From Puffinus mauretanicus (taxonomy: Eukaryota; Chordata; Aves; Procellariiformes; Procellariidae), in NCBI GenBank assembly GCA_023333565.1, contig JAJKFH010000913.1, positions 496,001 to 560,000 on the forward strand: 64,000 nt of DNA, read 5' to 3'. Below, one piece after another: positions 60,621 to 64,000 of the stretch. The notes beneath the pieces are model-generated. The model did not search any database. It saw nothing but the letters and a program-made list of their open reading frames with translations, and was not told the DNA's origin. Made by a program: the position numbers and the translations under genes. Each line of letters opens with the position of its first letter. The stretch's first letter is position 1.

Positions 60621-63600
60621 GTGCATCCCAAGGCAGGGCTAGAGAGTCCTTGGGCAATATGATGTAGCAACCCTGGGGGATGTAACCTGTTTATCTCATT
60701 GGTGTTTATATACCCAGCCTATACACAAGGCATAGTGTGTAGTAGAGAACTATGCAGTAAACCAAAGCAAACTTCCCCATGAAGCCATATCCTAGTCATT
60801 TTGATAAATTTTAGGAAGCTATTCAGTTCTAGCTCTTGTCTTCTCAGGGACAGGTCAGACCTCTGCTACCACCTTCTCTGCTCGTGAGATGAAGATGACA
60901 TTTTCATTTCAATGAGTGAAGAGTGAGTCACGCTAGCAGTGGAACTCTAGGCCTCTGTATCAGTGAATCTAGGCTCCCATGCTGGCCTTTTCCACCTCTG
61001 ATTTTTTTAACTGTGCAAATTCATTTGAATACATTATAATGGTAGGAATGAGGTCTGAAGCAGTAGCTTTTATTAGATGCAGTTGGAAAAAATGGGTAGT
61101 TTTGGTCAAATACTTTTTTCACCAATTTGTTCCATCTAAATGGTTTGTCTGTTTTCTCAGTTATGACAGGTGGTCTAATAACAGATATTACTTCTCCCTA
61201 CAGACCTTGCCACTTTTATATCCCAAAACTATTCTTGCTACAACTATAATCATGTTATTATTCACAGCTGTCATAAAAGTGAAAAGAATGTCCCCTGCAG
61301 CCCTGAATGCACAGATAAGCTGGCTTATAGCTAGCCAGTTAAAAAAAAAAAGAAACAAACCGAAACCAAACCCAATCACAAAACCACCAGAAACCTTGAC
61401 TGGAAGTGAGTATGTTTTGAATTCATTGTCTGAACAAGATCTAACATATTTCTAGGGTTATAATATGTTCGTGAGAAACATATAAATTACTAAAATATTG
61501 AGGACATTGCCAAAAACTGCTAGAAATAATTTCAGCAATTTTGGCTTCTTTTGCTAACTGTAGCTGAAAAGCATCTTCCAGAAAGTACCTACCAAACTAC
61601 TGGTGATAAAAAAGAACTGTCAACATAAAAATCCTAGGAGATATGCAAATTCATTAGCAGAAAATGTTAACACTTCTAATTAAAATCAGAATAGAAATGA
61701 CATCTTTTGTTTAAAAGAAAATGAGAATGCTCTGTTATGTACTTATGTTTCTTGACTTCTGATGATGCAGTATTGGGGGTTGCCACAATGGATGGAATAA
61801 TGTTTTATTTAACATTTAGATAAGGAGAGGAAATAGACAAACAGAAAAAAGAAATTATGTGATCAGGAGTAACTGCAACATATTTGCAATATGGACATGT
61901 TTCAAAGAAAGATGTGGAATTTCCCAACTGCAAAAAAACCCAAACAGAAAACATTTATGCTCCCTGCCACCGAGGCAACTTAGGGAGCACTTTTATTTGT
62001 GTAACTTTCACAGACACTATAAGTGACAAAAGCCATAGCAACTAGATTTCAATTGTGTAATATATTTCTAATAGACCTTTTACAAGTGGAAAAGCCACAG
62101 AAAATTGCATGCTTACTCCACAGTTGTGTATTATGAACATTTCTTGTGTTGACCCAATTCGAATTGAATGGTGTTTCATTTGAAAAAAAGTGAAATCCAA
62201 AGGGAAATGTTTAGGCTTGGAAGAATTCTGCCTAACAGTCTCATACTTTTGATAGCTGGAGATGCAGGTGTTCCAAAATACAAAGATTTGGGAGAAAGAT
62301 GATGTACAAAATTCTCCAAGACGAGGCAAGGTCTCCCAATTCATCAAAACATGCCCACTGCACGTTTTAGGTTTTCTAAAATATTCTAAGAATTATCATG
62401 AATGCTGTTTGGGTTAATAACTAGAAACTTTATCTAGAGAGCCAACTTATGAAATGGCAGGAAAACAAATGTGAAGATAATTAAACTGTATACAAAAATA
62501 TTGCATCCATAAAGTAAGTATCTGGCTATGGGAAAGTGTTGCTTGCGTGCTTATTGTGGTAACATGTTGTGTCTACGCTAATAGGAAATGCACAAACTTC
62601 TCTTTTAAGTTGTAAAGTTATAGGGATTGTGGCCTTTTGTTTTGTTGTGTCAAGTTGTGAACCTAGACCCTGTAATGCTTGAATCTTTTCGGCTAAACTT
62701 TGAACGACCTTGTACTTGGAAAATGTTTTTAAATCCCGTTTCGTCATTATAGTTGTTTAGCAGTTAATCCAAGTATCTTGTTTTTTAAGTAAGGTTAGCT
62801 TCTTGTTGCCCATGTGTAATAGGGAACAAACGGTCAAGGGGACAATGATAAAAATATTAGGAAACAGATGAAAAGTTAAGAAGATGGTTATTAAAAGGCG
62901 GGGATGTGGAAAAAGTGAAGGGTGCATATTACATACTGACTGGATAATTTAAGGGAAAAAAGAATTAAAAATCTCTTAAAGCAAAGAAAAAGGTAAAAAT
63001 GTAAACATTTTAGAATTATAACAGGATGGTCATTATGGTTAAATGAACATGTAATAACACACAAAGATAAATAATTGAAAGTGTAAGATCACGAACATGA
63101 GATGGTACAAGCAGCAATGAATAACAATAAAAATTATAAAGAATGTTCTAAAGAGACACATGGTATTTATCAGGTAATGGTTGAATCTTCTTACATCTCC
63201 ATATAACTGGACAGAGAATATTCACATGTGGTCTCTAACCTTTAAATTTACATTCATAATTGCACAGATAATAATTGCACTCATAATAAAAATACTTTTA
63301 TATAAAATTATCTAAAAATAGATTTTTGAGCAGTATAGTCACTTTCTTCTTCTGAGAAGGGGCTCTAGAGCTCAACGTGCTGCAAAAATCAACTTTCACA
63401 GGCAAAGCCATCACCAAGGGTGCTGGAATCTTTTTGTCAGGGCCACAGGCGGAAGGATTGGACATTTCAATGTATGTTATAATTCACATGATATGTAAAC
63501 TTCCTTTGCTTCTCTGCATGCACACACAGTAAGAATTTTGTTTCTTGTGATAATGGTACATTCAGGGCAACTTTTCCGAAATCTGTGCAAAAGTGACAAT

Positions 63601-64000
63601 GGAGGGGAAAAGAAAACATGCTTCTGTGTAAAAACATATATGGTATTCCTATAACAAGGTACTGGCATTGGTGAAATGCAATTCAATTGGTGTTTATTTC
63701 CAGGCTAAAAAAATTTCCTGACCGCACATTTCAACATCTTTCTTTATGTGTTTGGGAACAATTCTAGTCTTTTTACGAGTATTTTGCTTCCCATGTAGGC
63801 TACAAGAAACATGCAAACATTGGCTTTGGAAACACCGTTTAACCCTTTATTTCAAAACGAAGTACTCTGCATATCCTGATCTTAAATCCAGTACATTTAT
63901 GTACCAGCACCAGCTCAAATATTTCAGGCACTGTAGCAGTTAGATCTTCCATGCGTTTCTTAGCTTTCAGTTGTACGGTCTCAAATCCAACTCTGGAAAT
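60621..64000. other. AT-rich intergenic DNA to window end
   Basis: No gene or repeat family recognised. The 158-codon frame at 60979-61455 is the longest non-CR1 frame near here. It has a hydrophobic stretch around residues 72-95 and a lysine-rich end encoded by an A-rich tract, with no recognisable family. I treat it as probable chance. Confidence 0.45.

Noticed and set aside
60979..61455. 158-codon + strand frame with a hydrophobic segment
   Set aside because: Long for the region, but the hydrophobic stretch comes from T-rich DNA and the lysine-rich end from an A-run; no family resemblance.
62526..62747. Minus-strand frame faintly resembling a retroviral envelope transmembrane region, with a purine tract at about 62893-62905
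   Set aside because: The cysteine spacing does not fit the usual CX6CC pattern, the purine tract is on the opposite strand to the frame, and no LTR or other viral gene is adjacent. The resemblance is too weak to report as an element.

Overview
The window looks like a gene-poor, AT-rich stretch of a bird nuclear genome, probably from a non-galliform (neoavian) lineage. The evidence is several CR1 LINE copies carrying the avian CR1 3' signature (a short 3' UTR ending in a few ATTCTATG-type octamers) and one solo LTR whose termini match the avian ERV LTR group I know as TguLTR5. I found no intact cellular protein-coding gene, no tRNA or rRNA gene, no CRISPR array and no prokaryotic operon structure. 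Most short open frames are chance frames in AT-rich DNA.

Layout: 1-10.3 kb is unique AT-rich DNA with one perfect 17-bp-arm inverted repeat near the left end (353-390). At 10.31-10.46 kb there is a small, very CpG-dense patch. 10.5-22 kb is AT-rich and holds a 238-bp CR1 3' end (16075-16312, + strand) and a possible conserved non-coding block (14.16-14.47 kb). At 22.13-22.87 kb lies a 740-bp CR1 on the minus strand from a different subfamily. At 26.58-26.72 kb there is a decayed old interspersed repeat. At 27.63-28.51 kb an old minus-strand CR1 reverse-transcriptase fragment is split by a 535-bp minus-strand solo LTR. 28.5-38.5 kb is AT-rich, with a palindrome cluster at 33.43-33.48 kb and possible conserved non-coding DNA at 35.6-36.4 kb.

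At 38.56-39.10 kb there is a roughly 540-bp CpG island with three good splice-donor sites. It is the only place in the window that looks like a promoter or first exon. At 40.82-44.76 kb a nearly complete CR1 (+ strand) carries remnants of ORF1 (coiled coil plus esterase) and ORF2 (AP endonuclease plus reverse transcriptase). Its endonuclease frame is uninterrupted for 244 codons, but the rest is broken by several frameshifts and stops. At 54.75-56.89 kb a second, 5'-truncated CR1 copy of the same type and orientation is better preserved in the RT domain. The rest, to 64 kb, is AT-rich with a more GC-rich unassigned block at 59.88-60.62 kb.

The only genes with recognisable function are retrotransposon genes, all defective as read. 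In a live CR1, ORF1 protein (RNA binding/esterase) and ORF2 protein (target nicking and reverse transcription) act together in target-primed reverse transcription. Here they are fossils. I did not find a convincing undescribed system. The best leads are the CpG island with donor sites, the isolated CpG-dense patch, the LTR-in-CR1 nest, and the two perfect hairpin or palindrome structures.
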